Assembly (NCBI RefSeq): GCF_018449575.1
Contig: NZ_JAAVUT010000012.1
Span: 1 to 64,000, forward strand
Origin: Sodalis sp. dw_96
GTDB taxonomy: Bacteria; Pseudomonadota; Gammaproteobacteria; Enterobacterales; Enterobacteriaceae
DNA length: 64,000 bases
Direction of reading: 5' to 3'
A model generated the notes under the pieces. It worked only from the letters and a program-made list of their open reading frames with translations. It searched no databases and was not told the origin of the DNA. The position numbers were made by a program, and so were the translations under genes. Shown in pieces: positions 33,247 to 45,433 of this stretch. Each line of letters begins with the position of its first letter. Position 1 is the first letter of the stretch.

Positions 33247-33843
33247 TTACTTTAACTGAGCCAGCAGCAGCGGCCAGCGCGCTTCAAAGTCCTGCGTCGG
33301 CAGGTACTTGAACTCGGTGCGGACAAAACGCGCCAGCAATCCCTCACAATAGGCCAGCAGTTGACTGGCCAGCAGGGCTTCATCACTTTCAAACCCTTGG
33401 CCTTCACGCAGCTTGCGCTCCCGCAACACCTGGCGCAGCTGCACCTCTATGCGTTCATAAAGCTGATTGATGCGGCCCTGCAGCCTGTCCTGTTCGAACA
33501 TCAGGGCATGGCCGGTCATGATGCGCGTCAGGCCGGGGTTGCGTTCGGCAAAACCCAGGATCAGCTGCAGAATCATGCGAAGACGATTGAAGGTTTCCTT
33601 TTCATCCTGCAGGATAAGGTTGATACGGCTGCTCAAACTGTCTTCGATAAATTCTATCAGGCTGTCGAACATACGGGTTTTACTGGGGAAGTGGCGGTAA
33701 AGCGCCGCTTCCGACACCCCCACCGCCGCCGCCAGTTTAGCGGTGGTAATCCGTTGACTGCCGTCGCTGGATTCAAGCATCTGCGCCAATGCCTGAAGAA
33801 TCTCCTCGCGGCGATTACGCTTCTTGTTTTTTTGTTCTGTCAT
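33247..33843 (-). CDS. slmA: nucleoid occlusion factor SlmA
   Basis: A 198-residue TetR-family DNA-binding protein that blocks FtsZ assembly over the nucleoid. The helix-turn-helix reads [20 protein letters not shown] (about 39-58), and the rest matches the SlmA FtsZ-interacting helical domain. Its length matches E. coli (198). It lies convergent to pyrE and upstream of dut on the same strand, the standard order. Confidence 0.95.
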   Translation of the reverse strand: MTEQKNKKRNRREEILQALAQMLESSDGSQRITTAKLAAAVGVSEAALYRHFPSKTRMFDSLIEFIEDSLSSRINLILQDEKETFNRLRMILQLILGFAERNPGLTRIMTGHALMFEQDRLQGRINQLYERIEVQLRQVLRERKLREGQGFESDEALLASQLLAYCEGLLARFVRTEFKYLPTQDFEARWPLLLAQLK

Positions 33844-34000
33844 ACCTAACGGGTCCCTGGGTAATAAATATCAAATTGAATCAACATCAGGCATCGGCCG
33901 TAACATCACCCTGTGAGACGGCGTTAAAATGAAAAACGTGGATTATCGATGCCGGGGAAGGCTTGCCTGTTAACGCCTCCGTTAACGCTTCCATCAAGGA

Positions 34001-34459
34001 CTAGTGGCGTCCGGAATGACCGAAACCGCCTTCACCGCGCTCGCTTGCGGTAAAATCATCCACCAGGTTAAATTCCACCTGCACTACGGGTACGAAGACC
34101 ATCTGCGCGAGGCGCTCGCCCGGTTCAATGGTAAAGACCTGCTGGCCACGGTTCCACACCGAGACCATCAGCGGCCCCTGGTAATCGGAATCGATGAGTC
34201 CCACCAGGTTACCCAATACTATGCCGTGCTTGTGTCCCAGCCCGGAACGGGGCAGCACCACCGCCGCCAGCGACGGATCGGCGATATGAATGGCCAGGCC
34301 GGTGGGAACCAGTGTGGTTTCACCCGGCGCCAAGACCACGGCGCTATCGAGACAGGCGCGTAAATCCAGGCCGGCGGAGCCCTCGGTGGCGTAGGCCGGC
34401 AATGGAAATTGTTCGCCGATGCGGCGATCAAGGATTTTAACGTCGATTTTTTTCTTCAT
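34001..34459 (-). CDS. dut: dUTP diphosphatase
   Basis: A 152-residue trimeric dUTPase that hydrolyses dUTP to dUMP and keeps uracil out of DNA. Motifs 1-5 are visible: [35 protein letters not shown] and the C-terminal [10 protein letters not shown]. The start at [11 protein letters not shown] (34459) is preferred over a start four codons upstream by comparison with E. coli. It overlaps the coaBC end by 23 bases, as in relatives. Confidence 0.95.
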   Translation of the reverse strand: MKKKIDVKILDRRIGEQFPLPAYATEGSAGLDLRACLDSAVVLAPGETTLVPTGLAIHIADPSLAAVVLPRSGLGHKHGIVLGNLVGLIDSDYQGPLMVSVWNRGQQVFTIEPGERLAQMVFVPVVQVEFNLVDDFTASERGEGGFGHSGRH

Positions 34460-35651
34460 AACGGCTGACAATCTCGTCGATTAATTGTTGACCAAGCACG
34501 GTCTTATCGCTTAGCGGTAAAAGGGTGTCACCGTCCTGCCAAAATAAATGCAAGGAATTGGTTTCACTGTTAAATCCCTCGCCGGGGCGGGATACGTCGT
34601 TGGCGCAAATCAAATCGAGATTTTTCTTGATGCGCTTTTGCCGGGCGTATTCTTCCATATTCTGTGTTTCGGCGGCAAATCCGACCACATACGGGCGATT
34701 TTTGGTCATGGCCCCCACCTCAGCCACAATATCAGGGTTTTTTATCATTTTTATGGTGATTTCGTCACCCTGGGTTTTAATTTTTTCATTGGCGGTTTGT
34801 ATGGCGCGATAATCCGCCACCGCGGCGCAGCCGATAAAAATCTGCTGTTGCCCGATATCATTCATCACCGCGTCCTGCATCTCCAGCGCGCTGGTGACGT
34901 TGACGCGCCAAACGTTGGCCGGGGTAGGTAAATCCACCGGACCGGTCACCAGCGTGACATGGGCGCCCCGGTCCGCCGCCGCCTTGGCAATGGCGAACCC
35001 CATCTTGCCGGAGCTGTGATTGCTGATGTAACGCACCGGATCAAGGGACTCACGGGTGGGGCCGGCGGTCACCATGATGTTGAGATGTTCCAGGCTGCGG
35101 TCGACGGTAAAATGACGGCGCGCCCGGTCCACCAGCTCGAGGGGATCCAGCATCCGGCCCGGGCCAACGTCGCCGCAGGCCTGGCTGCCGTTATCCGGAC
35201 CCCATAACAGTACGCCGCGGGCCGCCAGTGTCTGCAGGTTGGCCTGGGTGGCGGTTGCCCGGTACATTTGCTGGTTCATGGCCGGCGCCACGGCGATGCG
35301 GGCGGAGGTGGCGAGGCAAATCGTGGTGACCAGGTCATTGGCCATCCCCGCCGCAATGCGGGCCAGCACATCGGCGGTGGCCGGGGCCAGCAGGACCAAA
35401 TCGGCCCATTTACCCAGTTCTATGTGTCCCATCGCGGCTTCGGCGGCGGGATCCAGCAAATCGTCGGCTACCGGATGACCCGAAACCGCCTGCAGCGTCA
35501 GCGGGGTGATAAACGCCTTCGCCGCAGGCGTCATGACCACCCGCACCTCGGCGCCTCTGTCACGTAAACGACGCACCAGTTCAGGGCTCTTGTAGGCGGC
35601 GATGCCGCCGCTTATGCCAAGTACAATATGCTTGCCGGCAAGTTCCGTCAT
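34437..35651 (-). CDS. coaBC: bifunctional phosphopantothenoylcysteine decarboxylase / phosphopantothenate-cysteine ligase
   Basis: A 404-residue fusion enzyme for two steps of coenzyme A synthesis. The N-terminal flavin decarboxylase (CoaC) has [28 protein letters not shown] and the active Cys in [13 protein letters not shown]. The C-terminal ligase (CoaB) has [20 protein letters not shown] and NEKIKTQGD with the conserved Lys. ATG 35651 ([12 protein letters not shown]) fits the family better than one 12 codons upstream. It is divergent from radC. Confidence 0.96.
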   Translation of the reverse strand: MTELAGKHIVLGISGGIAAYKSPELVRRLRDRGAEVRVVMTPAAKAFITPLTLQAVSGHPVADDLLDPAAEAAMGHIELGKWADLVLLAPATADVLARIAAGMANDLVTTICLATSARIAVAPAMNQQMYRATATQANLQTLAARGVLLWGPDNGSQACGDVGPGRMLDPLELVDRARRHFTVDRSLEHLNIMVTAGPTRESLDPVRYISNHSSGKMGFAIAKAAADRGAHVTLVTGPVDLPTPANVWRVNVTSALEMQDAVMNDIGQQQIFIGCAAVADYRAIQTANEKIKTQGDEITIKMIKNPDIVAEVGAMTKNRPYVVGFAAETQNMEEYARQKRIKKNLDLICANDVSRPGEGFNSETNSLHLFWQDGDTLLPLSDKTVLGQQLIDEIVSRYEEKNRR

Positions 35652-35834
35652 CTCGAATGTCCACTTGAAAGCTTGAGTAGGAAACATTTTATCATAACCC
35701 TTCGGTTAACCGTCATTTGTCTCTTTGAGGCAATCCATCGCGATTTGCAATGACTGCCGTAATTTTTCTACCTGCCCGTCGAGCAAGTTTCCATCGGATG
35801 TCATGATAGGCGGCCAAAAGGAGGGGGCAAGGTT

Positions 35835-36518
35835 ATGGCGAAACGAAACAAAAAGGCGTGGCCCTATGGAATGGCGCCCAGGGAAAAGTTAACCTTGTTC
35901 GGGCCGTCGGCGCTGTCCGACACGGAGTTATTGGCGTTGTTTCTGCGAACCGGCCTGCCGGGGTCGCATGTCATTTATCTCGCCGAAGAATTAATGGCCC
36001 GGTTCGGCTCGTTGGATAAACTGATGTCCGCTGACCGCAAAACCCTGTGCGCCACGAAAGGGCTGGGCATATCCAAATTTACCCAGCTGCAGGCCATCCG
36101 GGAGATGGCCCAGCGGTATTACGGTTCGCACCTGATGCGCGAAGACGCTCTGACCAGCCCGGATATCGCGCAGAATTACCTGCAGATTTTACTGGCGCAT
36201 CGAGAGCGGGAGGTTTTCGTGGTGTTGTTTTTAGATAACCAGCACCATCTCATAAAACACATGGAGTTATTCCACGGCACGGTGAACAGCGTGGAGGTCC
36301 ATCCCCGTGAAATCCTGCGCGAGGCGCTTAAAGTCAATGCGGCGGCGATTATTTTGGCGCACAATCATCCTTCCGGTAGGGCCGAACCCAGCCGCGCCGA
36401 TCGCGAAGTCACCGAACAGGTAGTGAAAGCCGGCCTTTTTCTGGATATCCGTGTACTGGATCATTTGGTCATCGGGGCCGGGGAGTGCGTCTCTTTTGCC
36501 GAAAGAGGGTGGTTGTGA
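35835..36518 (+). CDS. radC: RadC family (JAMM) protein
   Basis: A 227-residue protein with N-terminal helix-hairpin-helix-like part ([15 protein letters not shown]) and a JAB/MPN metalloprotease-like domain holding [14 protein letters not shown], the full JAMM zinc motif, plus [11 protein letters not shown]. The biological role is not settled; older claims of a direct radiation-repair role in E. coli were withdrawn. The start has GGAGGGG upstream. It sits before rpmB as in other enterobacteria (the E. coli homologue is also called yicR). Confidence 0.92.
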   Translation: MAKRNKKAWPYGMAPREKLTLFGPSALSDTELLALFLRTGLPGSHVIYLAEELMARFGSLDKLMSADRKTLCATKGLGISKFTQLQAIREMAQRYYGSHLMREDALTSPDIAQNYLQILLAHREREVFVVLFLDNQHHLIKHMELFHGTVNSVEVHPREILREALKVNAAAIILAHNHPSGRAEPSRADREVTEQVVKAGLFLDIRVLDHLVIGAGECVSFAERGWL

Positions 36519-36561
36519 GCCTTATTCTTGCGATCCGCCGGGATCTTTGCTTGCGCGGGAC

Positions 36562-36590
36562 TTGAGCACTTGCGCTTCAAAGCGTATACT
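36562..36590 (+). promoter_or_regulatory. rpmB-rpmG-mutM promoter
   Basis: TTGAGC (36562-36567) and TATACT (36585-36590) are separated by 17 bases, a near-ideal sigma-70 promoter. It leaves a leader of about 160 bases before rpmB. Confidence 0.75.
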
Positions 36591-36623
36591 ACGCCACCTT
36601 TGAGAATCTTGGGTGTAGCGTTG

Positions 36624-36993
<370 letters not shown>

Positions 36994-37001
36994 GGAAATG
37001 A

Positions 37002-37172
<171 letters not shown>

Positions 37173-37190
37173 TTTTAGCGAGTTGCATAA

Positions 37191-37215
37191 AAACCCGCCT
37201 TGGCGGGTTTTTTTT
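37191..37215 (+). terminator. rpmBG terminator
   Basis: AAACCCGCC and GGCGGGTTT form a GC-rich hairpin directly followed by TTTTT. It lies between rpmG and mutM, so mutM gets only read-through or its own promoter. Confidence 0.88.
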
Positions 37216-37246
37216 GCCTGATGTTAACTGAGAAAGGGTGGCGGAC

Positions 37247-38056
37247 ATGCCAGAGTTACCCGAGGTTGAAACCAGCCGCCGGGGCATTGAGCCTTGGGTT
37301 GCCGGCCAGAGGATAGTCCGGGCGGAGGTGCGAAATGCGCGTCTGCGCTGGCCGGTATCCGGCGAAATCATCGCACTGCGCGACGCCCTGGTGGTCAGCG
37401 TGCAGCGGCGGGCAAAATACCTGCTGTTGGAGCTGGATCCGGGCTGGATCATCATCCATCTGGGCATGTCGGGCAGCCTGCGTGTCCTGCCGCAGCCGCA
37501 GCCGCCGGAAAAGCACGATCATGTGGACTTAATCATGAGCAACGGCTGCATTATCCGCTATACCGACCCTCGCCGCTTCGGGGCGTGGTTATGGAGCGAC
37601 GATCTTAAAACCAGCCGGGTGCTTTCCCAACTGGGGCCGGAACCCTTGAGCGACGAGTTTAACGGTCAATGGCTGTTCGACAAGTCGCGAAATAAGCGCA
37701 CGCAGATTAAACCCTGGCTGATGGATAACAAGCTGGTGGTGGGAGTAGGGAATATCTATGCCAGCGAGTCGCTGTTTGTGGCGGGCATCCTGCCGGTCCG
37801 GCCGGCCGGTTCGATAACCGTTGCCGAGGCGGAACTGCTGGTGCGAACCATCAAGGCGGTATTACTGCGCTCCATCGAGCAGGGCGGCACTACCCTGCGT
37901 GATTTTCTGCAGTCGGACGGTAAACCGGGCTATTTTGCACAGGAATTGCAGGTTTATGGCCGTGATGGCGAGAGCTGCAGGGTGTGCGGTACACCTATTC
38001 AAACCGTCAGGCTCGGGCAGCGGAGCAGCTTTTTTTGCCCCCATTGCCAGCATTAA
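37247..38056 (+). CDS. mutM: formamidopyrimidine-DNA glycosylase
   Basis: A 269-residue base-excision repair enzyme that removes 8-oxoguanine and FapyG and nicks the strand. It starts [13 protein letters not shown]; the catalytic N-terminal Pro and Glu follow Met removal. The helix-2-turn-helix lies in the middle ([19 protein letters not shown]), and the C-terminal zinc finger is CRVCGTPIQ ... FFCPHC. ATG 37247 gives exactly the E. coli length; GTG 37238 is rejected. Confidence 0.97.
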   Translation: MPELPEVETSRRGIEPWVAGQRIVRAEVRNARLRWPVSGEIIALRDALVVSVQRRAKYLLLELDPGWIIIHLGMSGSLRVLPQPQPPEKHDHVDLIMSNGCIIRYTDPRRFGAWLWSDDLKTSRVLSQLGPEPLSDEFNGQWLFDKSRNKRTQIKPWLMDNKLVVGVGNIYASESLFVAGILPVRPAGSITVAEAELLVRTIKAVLLRSIEQGGTTLRDFLQSDGKPGYFAQELQVYGRDGESCRVCGTPIQTVRLGQRSSFFCPHCQH

Positions 38057-38057
38057 A

Positions 38058-39313
<1,256 letters not shown>

Positions 39314-40582
39314 CTACTGGCTCCGCTGTGGCAAATAAGGCTCCAGCAATTGTAGCAGCCGTTGCAGTGCGCCCTGGTTCTGATGCAATACCTCCACCGC
39401 GTGACGGCCGTAATATAACCGGTAATCCTCATCGGTGAGCAGGGTTGTGATTTCTTTCACAAGCGTCGGGACATCAGTCACGGTAATCAGGCCGCCCGCT
39501 TCGGCCAGCTTGCTGCATATATCCCTGAAATTAAAGATGTGCGGCCCCATCAACACCGGGATGGCGTGGGCCGCGGCCTCCAGGGGATTGTGACCGCCCC
39601 GTTCCACCAGACTGCCGCCGACAAAGGCGATATCGGCAATGCCGTAAAGCAGCATCAGCTCGCCCATGGTATCGCCGATCACCACTTGCGTACCTGGCGA
39701 GGGCACATCACCGGAGCTGCGGGTGGTAAGGCTGAAACCGGCTCGTTGGGTCATCTCTTTAGCCACCGGAAACCGCTCCGGATGGCGTGGAACCAAGATC
39801 AGCAATAGATTGGGAAAGTCGGCCAACAGTTGGCGATGCGCCTGTAAGAGCAGGCTCTCTTCCCCTTCATGGGTACTGGTGGCGATCCATACCGGGCGAT
39901 GAGGCGCCCATTGGCGGCGCAGTGTCAAGGCCCTGGCCGCCAGCTCGGGAGTGACCGAAATATCGAATTTCAGGCTGCCGGTCATCGCCAGTTGATTACG
40001 TTTTAACCCCAATGACAAAAAGCGCTCGCCGTCTTCCGCGTTTTGCGCGGCGATGAGCGTGATTTTTCCCATGATGCCGGCGGTAAAACCGCCGAACTTT
40101 TTATAACCGGCGGCGGAGCGGGCGGATAATCGTGCATTTGCCACCACCAGGGGAATTTTTCGCCGATAAAGCGCTTTGATGAGATTAGGCCACAGCTCGG
40201 TTTCCATGACGATCACCAGCTTGGGATTGACCTGGTTAAGGAAACGATTCATCGCCCCCGGCAGGTCATAAGGCAGGTAAACGTGATGCACATCTTTGCC
40301 GAACGCGGACTGAACGCGCTCGGAGCCGGTGGGGGTCATGGTGGTGACGGTGATGGGTAAAAAGGGATAACGGTGGCGCAGGGCCCGCACCAGGGGAATT
40401 GCGGCCAATGTTTCACCTACCGAAACCGAATGCAGCATAATGCCGCCCGGTTTGACTTTACCTTGGCAAAACCCGTAGCGCTCCGCCCAACGCCGGCGAT
40501 AGGCCGGCGCTTTTCGACTGCGCCATAATAACCGGATCCATATAAAGGGCTGAATAAAATAGATGATTACGTTATAGATCAT
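39314..40582 (-). CDS. waaA: 3-deoxy-D-manno-octulosonic acid (Kdo) transferase
   Basis: A 422-residue GT30 enzyme at the inner membrane that adds two Kdo residues to lipid IVA. An N-terminal membrane anchor (IIYFIQPFIWIRLLW) is followed by LHSVSVGETLAAIPLVRAL with the catalytic Glu, and by HNPLEAAAHAIPVLMGPH near the C-terminus. It is essential in most enterobacteria. Its stop touches the waaE start codon, so the two are co-expressed with coaD. Confidence 0.96.
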   Translation of the reverse strand: MIYNVIIYFIQPFIWIRLLWRSRKAPAYRRRWAERYGFCQGKVKPGGIMLHSVSVGETLAAIPLVRALRHRYPFLPITVTTMTPTGSERVQSAFGKDVHHVYLPYDLPGAMNRFLNQVNPKLVIVMETELWPNLIKALYRRKIPLVVANARLSARSAAGYKKFGGFTAGIMGKITLIAAQNAEDGERFLSLGLKRNQLAMTGSLKFDISVTPELAARALTLRRQWAPHRPVWIATSTHEGEESLLLQAHRQLLADFPNLLLILVPRHPERFPVAKEMTQRAGFSLTTRSSGDVPSPGTQVVIGDTMGELMLLYGIADIAFVGGSLVERGGHNPLEAAAHAIPVLMGPHIFNFRDICSKLAEAGGLITVTDVPTLVKEITTLLTDEDYRLYYGRHAVEVLHQNQGALQRLLQLLEPYLPQRSQ

Positions 40583-40713
40583 TATAGTTAGCTATTGTAA
40601 GGGGCACGGCGACCGATGTGCTGAGTTAGTTTTTAACCAAATAATTAGAATCGTATGGTAAGCGCATTCATGCTAACAGATAAGTGGCTATCCCTCATTG
40701 ATATCCGGTGCTT

Positions 40714-41844
40714 TTAATCTCCCAGCAGTTGCCGGTACAGCTGAGTCAGCTGACTGGACAACCGGGCGGGCGTGCACTCTATAACCCGTTCGCGGGCGGC
40801 GAGGCCCATCTCGGGACGCCGATGGCGTAACGGGACGGCGTTCACCCATTCTGTAAGCGTTTTCAAATCCAGCGCGTCGCAGACATATCCCTCGACCCCC
40901 GGTTCGATAAACTCGGCGCCGCCGCAAGTCTCGCTGGTAATCACCGGCAAGCCGCAGGCCATGGCCTCCAATATCACGTTGGGGAACGGATCGTACAGCG
41001 TCGGCAGAATCAAACCGTCTGCCGCGTGATAAAAGGGTAACACGTCCTTTTGTATACCGACGAAACGGATGCGTTGCCGGCACCCCAGGCTGCTGGCGTA
41101 AGCAAGATATTTGGCTTGATGCTTGTCCTGGCCCACCACAACCAGGTAACGATCGGTGGCGGCTATGGCTGCGATGGCCTGTCGCAATCCTTTGCGCTCA
41201 AAGCCGGACCCGACATAAATCAAGGTACAGGCTTCCTCCGGCAGGGAAAGCCGCTCACGGGCCATCCGGCGTTGCTCAGGACCTGACGGGTAAAAACGTG
41301 ACGAATCTATGGCGTTGTAAATCAGGGCGAATTTATCCGGCGGCACCTGATAACAGCGGATAATGTCATTCATCACCATGGCGGAGTTGCAGATGATTTT
41401 TTTCAGCGAGGCTGAATGAAACATCGCTTCTTCCGCCCCGAGCACGTAACGATGATAGCCGCTCATGGAGGTCAGCCACTGCTGCCACGGCGTGTCGATG
41501 CGCGCCCGCTGCTCAAGCCATACCTTGTGAACGCCGTCGCCGGCGCGAAATACGTCGCACCCGGCGATACGTTCATGGCTTTGCACCAGGTCGAACCGTT
41601 CACGTTGCCAGCACCTTTTTGCCGCGTCGGCAAAACCGCGCTCCCGGGAGATGCGTCCCCATTTGGCCGGATTGCAAATATGAACATGCCAATCCGGGCG
41701 CGGCTCCCCAGACCATTGCCGGGTCAGTATATTCAACTCAAGATCTTCGCTGTCCAGGGCTTCCAGCGCGCGGGAAATAAAACGTTCCGCTCCGCCGTCG
41801 GGACGGTATTTTTGCCGGACAATCGCCAGCCGGATTTTTTTCAT
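40714..41844 (-). CDS. wabG: LPS core glycosyltransferase, WabG-like (GT4)
   Basis: A 376-residue GT4 enzyme of the WaaG/WabG kind. The N-terminal IRLAIVRQKYRPDGGAERFI, the donor-site FERKGLRQAI and LPTLYDPFPNVILEAMACGL with the conserved Glu residues are all present. In Klebsiella and Serratia WabG adds GlcA (or GalA) to heptose II, whereas E. coli WaaG adds glucose. WabG is favoured because waaE, wabH- and wabN-like genes are here. Its start overlaps waaQ by ATGA. Confidence 0.75.
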   Translation of the reverse strand: MKKIRLAIVRQKYRPDGGAERFISRALEALDSEDLELNILTRQWSGEPRPDWHVHICNPAKWGRISRERGFADAAKRCWQRERFDLVQSHERIAGCDVFRAGDGVHKVWLEQRARIDTPWQQWLTSMSGYHRYVLGAEEAMFHSASLKKIICNSAMVMNDIIRCYQVPPDKFALIYNAIDSSRFYPSGPEQRRMARERLSLPEEACTLIYVGSGFERKGLRQAIAAIAATDRYLVVVGQDKHQAKYLAYASSLGCRQRIRFVGIQKDVLPFYHAADGLILPTLYDPFPNVILEAMACGLPVITSETCGGAEFIEPGVEGYVCDALDLKTLTEWVNAVPLRHRRPEMGLAARERVIECTPARLSSQLTQLYRQLLGD

Positions 41845-42917
41845 GACAGATATCCCCGTGCGGCCTGGAGGACGGCATCCACCGGTATGGCGCTCAAATA
41901 ACGTTGTTCAGTTTTTGTATCGATGTCGTCCGGCGACGGCAGCTCTGCAAAATCGCCGGCCCAGATGACGGTGCTGTTCTCACTCCAGGGCCGCCAAAAA
42001 GTCAATTTGGTGGGGCCGAACAGGGCGACGCAGGGCGTATTCAACGCGGCCGCCATATGCATGGGCGCCGAATCGACCCCGATAAACAGCCGTGCACCGT
42101 CAATGACAGACGCCAGCTGCGTTAAGGTCAGTTCCCCCGCCAGGGAGACAACCCGGGGATTATGGCATAAAGACAGAATATGCCCGATCATATCGCGCTC
42201 GCTTTTATCCGGCGCGGCGGTCAGTACGATGGGTAAATCTTGTTCCTGCAGCGCATCTATCAGTTCCGCCACCTTTTCATCATCCCAGCATTTATAGCCC
42301 CAGCGGGAGGTGGGCTGTATAACCACATAGTCACCGGTGATGCCCCGGGATGACAGCAAGGTTTGACGATGGGCCTCATCGGCAGGGGAGTAATACATCG
42401 ACGTGCCACGGTCGATTAGGGGAATATCCAACGGTGCCAGAATGCTGAGATTTTGTTCGACGGTGTGCAGTTGGCCGTGGTTAACGGTGGAAACCAGCCG
42501 GTTATGGGCCTGGCGCCAAAAAAAAGATTGCCGCTTCGGATAATCGAAACCGATCCGCACCGCCGCCCCGCTGAGATAAGTGATTATCGCGCTGCGCCAT
42601 TGGTCGGCCAGATTAATCACGATGTCATAATGCCGCGATCGCAGGGCTTTTATCAACGCGGTTTCCTGGTGGATTTGATGTCTGACGCCCTGTTTTTTCC
42701 ATAACCGATCGATGACATGGATTTGTGTCAGCGCCGGATGATAGCGCAGGATGGCCTCGGTTTCCTTGTATAACAGTATATCGATTTCAGCAGCGGGATA
42801 CTGCCGGTGCAGGGTATTGATAACCGGTGTGGTCAGCAACATATCGCCGTGATGGCGTAGCTTAATCAGGAGAATTTTTTTAACGGGGATCGGTAATACG
42901 TTATGAGATATAGGCAT
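41841..42917 (-). CDS. waaQ: LPS heptosyltransferase III
   Basis: A 358-residue GT9 enzyme that adds heptose III to the inner core. It begins KKILLIKLRHHGDMLLTTPV, has the donor-binding FIGVDSAPMHMAAALNTPCV and the segment LFGPTKLTFWRPWS typical of WaaQ. It overlaps wabG and is preceded by a separate GT2 gene on the same strand. Confidence 0.88.
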   Translation of the reverse strand: MPISHNVLPIPVKKILLIKLRHHGDMLLTTPVINTLHRQYPAAEIDILLYKETEAILRYHPALTQIHVIDRLWKKQGVRHQIHQETALIKALRSRHYDIVINLADQWRSAIITYLSGAAVRIGFDYPKRQSFFWRQAHNRLVSTVNHGQLHTVEQNLSILAPLDIPLIDRGTSMYYSPADEAHRQTLLSSRGITGDYVVIQPTSRWGYKCWDDEKVAELIDALQEQDLPIVLTAAPDKSERDMIGHILSLCHNPRVVSLAGELTLTQLASVIDGARLFIGVDSAPMHMAAALNTPCVALFGPTKLTFWRPWSENSTVIWAGDFAELPSPDDIDTKTEQRYLSAIPVDAVLQAARGYLS

Positions 42918-42980
42918 GTTGTCTGACCTAAGAAAATCCAGCGTTGATTTTAGGTCAAGACAGGGCGGGAGAGAAGCGGA

Positions 42981-43982
42981 TTATCCAGGCTTACGCCAGG
43001 CATATATTCTTCGCAGCCACAGCATAAGCTGATACCACTGTTTTATGCCGCGGGCATTGCGAATCATGCGCTTATGTGTGCCGCTGGCGAAAATATCATT
43101 AAGGATAAGCTGCCTGGCCACCGGATCCGGCTCTCGACGCACCGCATGGCAAACGGATAACGCCTCATGGGTCACCTGCAAATGAAATTCACGGTACATT
43201 CTCACCTTGCCATGGTACCGGTGGTTAATATCCTCCAGTAATTCGGCAATGCGAATGTAATGACGCTGATATTCGACATTTTTCATGCCAATTCTTTTTT
43301 GATTACTGATGGATTGGTCATGAATATAATAACGATACAGCACTTCCTGTGTGTACCTCACCCGGCGGGCGTTAAACATCAATTCCGTGGTCCATGGAAT
43401 ATCCTGATGATGTAAACCAGGCACAAACTGCAGGTCAAGCTGCTTTATCAAGGAAAGCCGGTAAATGCCCAGCCAGACCACATGTAAATAGCGTCTGGTG
43501 GCCAGGGCTTTATGCAACCAGGTCGGACCGTCTATTACGCCGGTGGAGGTTAACCGGTCGAGGGGAATCAATGTTTTGATTTCCCCGGACCCCATAAAAT
43601 ACCGCTCGCCATTGCATTGTGCCACGTCCAGGTCATCTTGTTGCGCCATGTCCACTAATGTTCGGTACAGTTCAGGATAAAGCCGGTCGTCCGCATCGGG
43701 GAACGTCACATATTCCCCGTGGGCTATGGCCATGCCGGCGTTACGCGCCCTTGAAACACCGCCATTGGGCTGGTTGATGATAATAATATTTTCATAACGC
43801 TCGGCATATAACCGTGCAAGGGCGTCGGATCCATCGGTGGAGCCGTCGTTAACAATTATTATTTCCAAATCTTTAAGGGTTTGCGCTACCAATGACCGCA
43901 TAAAATCTTCGAACATCGCCCCGGCATTATACAACGGAACGATAACGCTGAGCTTACGTAGCGGCTTATCGTTATTTAACAT
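42981..43982 (-). CDS. family 2 glycosyltransferase of the core locus
   Basis: A GT2 enzyme of 333 residues from ATG 43982 (MLNNDKPLRKLSVIVPLYNA); an ATG ten codons upstream is also possible. The GT-A fold shows IIIVNDGSTDGSDALARLY, the metal site DADDRLYPEL and HHQDIPWTTELM. It probably adds a sugar to the outer core, but donor and linkage are unknown. It lies between waaQ and the WabH-like gene, with about 100 bases of AT-rich leader. Confidence 0.82.
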   Translation of the reverse strand: MLNNDKPLRKLSVIVPLYNAGAMFEDFMRSLVAQTLKDLEIIIVNDGSTDGSDALARLYAERYENIIIINQPNGGVSRARNAGMAIAHGEYVTFPDADDRLYPELYRTLVDMAQQDDLDVAQCNGERYFMGSGEIKTLIPLDRLTSTGVIDGPTWLHKALATRRYLHVVWLGIYRLSLIKQLDLQFVPGLHHQDIPWTTELMFNARRVRYTQEVLYRYYIHDQSISNQKRIGMKNVEYQRHYIRIAELLEDINHRYHGKVRMYREFHLQVTHEALSVCHAVRREPDPVARQLILNDIFASGTHKRMIRNARGIKQWYQLMLWLRRIYAWRKPG

Positions 43983-44118
43983 TTTGCAATATTTATCTCT
44001 GGCAACACCCACTGTCCAAATTGGGCACTGTTAAATTCTTACTGAATAATAACATAAGCTGATGTTTTGAGAGCGCTGATTTCCCCCGCGCCTGGCCGCG
44101 CCTACCACAATTAACCTA

Positions 44119-45216
44119 TTAACCCTCGGCTAATGCGGCATATTTCCGGCAAATGGCGGCGATACTATAGGATTCCAGCGTACGGGGATCGATTAGAGGA
44201 GGGTTTTTATAAATTGTAAGAATTTTTTCCGCCAGGGATACATCGTTCATTTCCGCCAGGCCACGGGCCAGATCTCCGGTTAATATTTCGGCGGGACCGC
44301 CGGGGCAGCGGGTACTGACTACCGGCGTTTGGCAAATCAGCGCCTCCACCAAGACATTACCGAACCCTTCGCTGTCGGAGCAGAGAATCAGTACGCGGGC
44401 ATGCTTGATATAAGGATAAGGATTCGCGGTAAAGCCTCTGAATATCACCCGGTCCGCGATATTCAATTCTCTTGCCAAGGCTTGCAGGGCGCTCAGCTCC
44501 CTGTCACTGCCCTGGCCCATAATCATCAGAGGCGATTGAATGCCGGTACGGGCATAGCTTCTGAGCAGCCGGTCATGGCGTTTGTGGGGATGTAATCGGC
44601 CCACATGAATAAGGTAATCCTGTCCCGCCATATCGCAGGGTTCAGACGCCAGCCGGAGAATGTCTTCGATATCGAACGGATTATTGATGACCGCCGATTT
44701 AGCGGGAGTCACGGCAAATTCACCGGTCATATCTTCCAGAACCGCGCGGGAGACGGCGGTAATATTGCGATGTCGATACACCCGGCCAATCTTGTAGCGC
44801 TTGATGGCGCGGGAAAACCCTTTGCGATGGCCGAGATAAGAGGGGGAAAACATGCCATGGAGGCAAAACCAGACTTTTTCAGGATCAAGTGCTTGGCTGC
44901 GGGCCACGATGCGGTCGGTTTTATGCAGATGGGAAATGACCAGATCGAATTTACCCTCCCGCTGCTCGGACTGGATAATGGCCGAATCCAGTTTTTTAGC
45001 CCGGCGGGAAAGTTCGGTAAGCTTACGCCAAGGAACGCGGCACTCATCGACGATGGCTTTATAATCGATTCCGGCGGGTAGCGTATAATCGCAAACGGAA
45101 CGTAATGAAAATAGGGAGATGCGATGGCCGTCGGCCAACATTCCCTGAGCGAGGGTCAATAATACTTTCTCAGCGCCGCCGCCCGGCAACCCGTCGATGA
45201 TCATCAATACACGCAT
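44119..45216 (-). CDS. wabH: family 4 glycosyltransferase, WabH-like
   Basis: A 365-residue GT4 enzyme. It begins MRVLMIIDGLPGGGAEKVLL, with IHVGRLHPHKRHDRLLRSYA as the donor-domain start and LCSDSEGFGNVLVEALICQT as the EX7E-type region. Klebsiella WabH transfers GlcNAc to the GlcA/GalA of the core, and WabN then deacetylates it. A wabN-like gene is divergent at 45434, which supports the pairing. The symbol is tentative. Confidence 0.65.
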   Translation of the reverse strand: MRVLMIIDGLPGGGAEKVLLTLAQGMLADGHRISLFSLRSVCDYTLPAGIDYKAIVDECRVPWRKLTELSRRAKKLDSAIIQSEQREGKFDLVISHLHKTDRIVARSQALDPEKVWFCLHGMFSPSYLGHRKGFSRAIKRYKIGRVYRHRNITAVSRAVLEDMTGEFAVTPAKSAVINNPFDIEDILRLASEPCDMAGQDYLIHVGRLHPHKRHDRLLRSYARTGIQSPLMIMGQGSDRELSALQALARELNIADRVIFRGFTANPYPYIKHARVLILCSDSEGFGNVLVEALICQTPVVSTRCPGGPAEILTGDLARGLAEMNDVSLAEKILTIYKNPPLIDPRTLESYSIAAICRKYAALAEG

Positions 45217-45433
45217 GCGTTCTTATCCCATTACCTTGCCAGGTTCATTTAAGGTGCGATCCTACCCTAAGGCAACGATAAAATCCTGCGGGTGTTGACC
45301 ATCTGTTTCCTTTTGCCATGGACATATTGCCAATGCATTTGCTCTAATGTCCAATGGGGCTTGATTTTCGGGGTTTGCCCTCTCGGCATCGGCAGCGTAA
45401 CATACCGAACTCTGATTTCCAGGGATTTTTCAA